32,683 bases of DNA from positions 1 through 32,683 of IMG/VR virus record IMGVR_UViG_3300033571_012914; one strand, 5' to 3'. Shown piece by piece: positions 32,042-32,683 of the stretch. The notes below the pieces were generated by a model, which did not search any database, was not told where the DNA came from, and was given only the letters and a program-made list of their open reading frames with translations. Numbering within the stretch: position 1 is the first letter of the stretch; each line of letters starts with the position of its first letter. The stretch is from a virus. Made by a program: the position numbers and the translations under genes.

Positions 32042-32058
32042 GATACTTTCCTTTCCTG

Positions 32059-32229
32059 TTAGCGCAAAATATCGGAGATATTGCGCACGGTTTCATTTCC
32101 GCAAGCGTCACTTTCAGCCGCTTCACGCGAGGGAAAGCGGCGCGCATTTTCAAGGCTTCCCGTATAGCTTTTGGCGCTACCCGGTTGCGCGACGTAAAGC
32201 CGCCCTTTCATTATTACCCATGTGCCCAT
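32059..32229 (-). CDS. Hypothetical 56-aa protein
   Basis: Below common length cutoffs but well supported: the shared cassette TAGGAAAGGACAAGATC precedes ATGGGC, and the TAA stop abuts the next cassette exactly as in neighbouring genes. The - strand product starts MGTWVIMKGRLYVAQPGSAK and continues SYTGSLENARRFPSREAAES, then DACGNETVRNISDILR. It reads as a small beta-hairpin plus helix. Without it there would be a 200-base gap. Unknown function. Confidence 0.7.
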   Translation of the reverse strand: MGTWVIMKGRLYVAQPGSAKSYTGSLENARRFPSREAAESDACGNETVRNISDILR

Positions 32230-32243
32230 GATCTTGTCCTTTC

Positions 32244-32564
32244 CTATTTGAAGCCAAGCAAGCGCGACACGCGCGCATAGCTCGCGGCGGTTATGTTTTT
32301 CGGTGGGTGAATAGCGCGAGTTTCCACCGCGCCCGTTGCGTAGTCTTCGCGCCCGTCAATTTCCTGCCACCATCGCCCGCTATTTTCTTGCGGAGACGCA
32401 ATGCGCAGAGCTTCGCGCAAGCCCATGTTTATATTTTTAGGCGCGGCATTTTTTCGCGCGGGGCTTCCGTCACGCAATAGAAAACCGGCTTTTGCGTAGT
32501 CGCCCTTCCTCGCGCTTTCTTGCGTCACAATCTCAAAAGTAACGCGGAAACCGTTTTTGCCCAT
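32244..32564 (-). CDS. Hypothetical protein (106 aa)
   Basis: The ATG following ACAGAAAGGGAATGTATC gives MGKNGFRVTFEIVTQESARKGDYAKAGFLLRDG. A longer frame exists upstream but would bypass this site. The rest (NAAPKNINMGLREALRIASPQENSGRWWQEIDGREDYATGAVETRAIHPP) is a mixed alpha/beta pattern with a helix 'LREALRIA' and Trp pair, then ASYARVSRLLGFK. I note similarity in layout to small phage proteins with 'ES.r.GD....GF', function unknown. Confidence 0.68.
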   Translation of the reverse strand: MGKNGFRVTFEIVTQESARKGDYAKAGFLLRDGSPARKNAAPKNINMGLREALRIASPQENSGRWWQEIDGREDYATGAVETRAIHPPKNITAASYARVSRLLGFK

Positions 32565-32581
32565 GATACATTCCCTTTCTG

Positions 32582-32683
32582 TTAGCGCCCCGGCATGGGG
32601 CGCGTTGTGTCGTTGTGTCGTTGCGCGCGGCGCGCATGGCGCCAGCACGCGACGGGGCGCGCATGGCGTGGCAGGATCAGCAC
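32582..32683 (-). CDS. Possible 3' end of a further small gene (partial)
   Basis: On the - strand an open frame runs from the window edge to a TAA placed directly before the ACAGAAAGGG site, the same stop-then-site arrangement as three neighbouring genes. The visible product is about 33 residues, very Arg-rich (HARPVACWRHARRAQRH). The stretch has odd repeats (TTGTGTCG twice at 32605-32620; GGCGCGCATGGCG at 32629 and 32656), so it may be non-coding leader instead. Confidence 0.3.
   Translation of the reverse strand: MLILPRHARPVACWRHARRAQRHNDTTRPMPGR

Larger units (their letters stand above)
30608..32584 (-). promoter_or_regulatory. Family of near-identical ribosome-binding-site cassettes
   Basis: Seven starts carry almost the same 18-19 bases before ATG, with core AGGAAAGGACAAGATC: cassettes at 30608-30630, 30890-30911, 31171-31193, 31428-31449, 32039-32061, 32227-32248 and 32562-32584. 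Five are followed by ATGGGC. In three cases (and possibly at 30629) the upstream stop codon touches the cassette. Weaker relatives occur before the genes starting at 29506, 28949 and 28068. Confidence 0.85.

Noticed and set aside
1-32683. tRNA genes, CRISPR arrays, insertion sequences, integrase or attachment sites
   Set aside because: No cloverleaf-like sequence, regular spacer-repeat array, transposase or integrase was seen in either strand.

Overview
The window looks like about two thirds of a tailed-phage genome (or prophage) with a short-tailed, T7-like virion. Proteins resembling T7 gp11, gp12, gp13, gp14 and gp16, plus a gp17-like tail fibre or spike, follow one another on the + strand in T7 order. 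The DNA is GC-rich. The motif GANTC, the target of the alphaproteobacterial CcrM methylase, is almost absent and GTAC seems to be completely absent. I infer an alphaproteobacterial host; no gene in the window proves it.

Layout. (1) Positions 1-16656, + strand: virion module. It holds the last codons of an unidentified gene, a beta-rich structural protein, a probable capsid staple protein, the tail tubular A-like adaptor, a large nozzle protein, a gp13-like acetyltransferase-fold protein, a gp14-like internal protein, a 1019-aa internal protein with a lytic transglycosylase domain, two further large internal proteins, and a tail fibre/spike. (2) Positions 16657-17256, + strand: two small membrane proteins, probably holin-type. 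No endolysin gene is visible. (3) Positions 17257-17353: convergent junction with strong hairpins. (4) Positions 17354-28949, - strand: replication and recombination module. In transcription order: a helix-turn-helix protein, a RuvC-like resolvase, an RTX calcium-binding repeat protein, an SNF2-type helicase, two small proteins, a DUF2800 nuclease-like protein, a small protein, a DUF2815 ssDNA-binding protein, a family A DNA polymerase, a small winged-helix-like protein, and a Prim-Pol/RepA-like primase-helicase. (5) Positions 28950-32683, - strand: a dense run of small, mostly unknown early-type genes. Many share a nearly identical ribosome-binding-site cassette. Two of them are too short for ordinary ORF cutoffs.

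How the genes fit together. The - strand block reads from the right edge inward, presumably early genes first and replication genes next. The + strand block is the late virion and lysis set. The terminase, portal, most of the capsid gene, any phage RNA polymerase and the early promoter must lie outside the window.

Most worth a second look: the RTX-repeat gene inside the replication operon; the loss of GANTC and GTAC; the repeated translation-start cassette; and a shared C-terminal tip (hydrophobic/acidic residues ending in Met-Leu-small residue) on three proteins of the replication operon. I did not find a complete, clearly new multi-gene system. Domain calls are from reading the sequence, without database searches.
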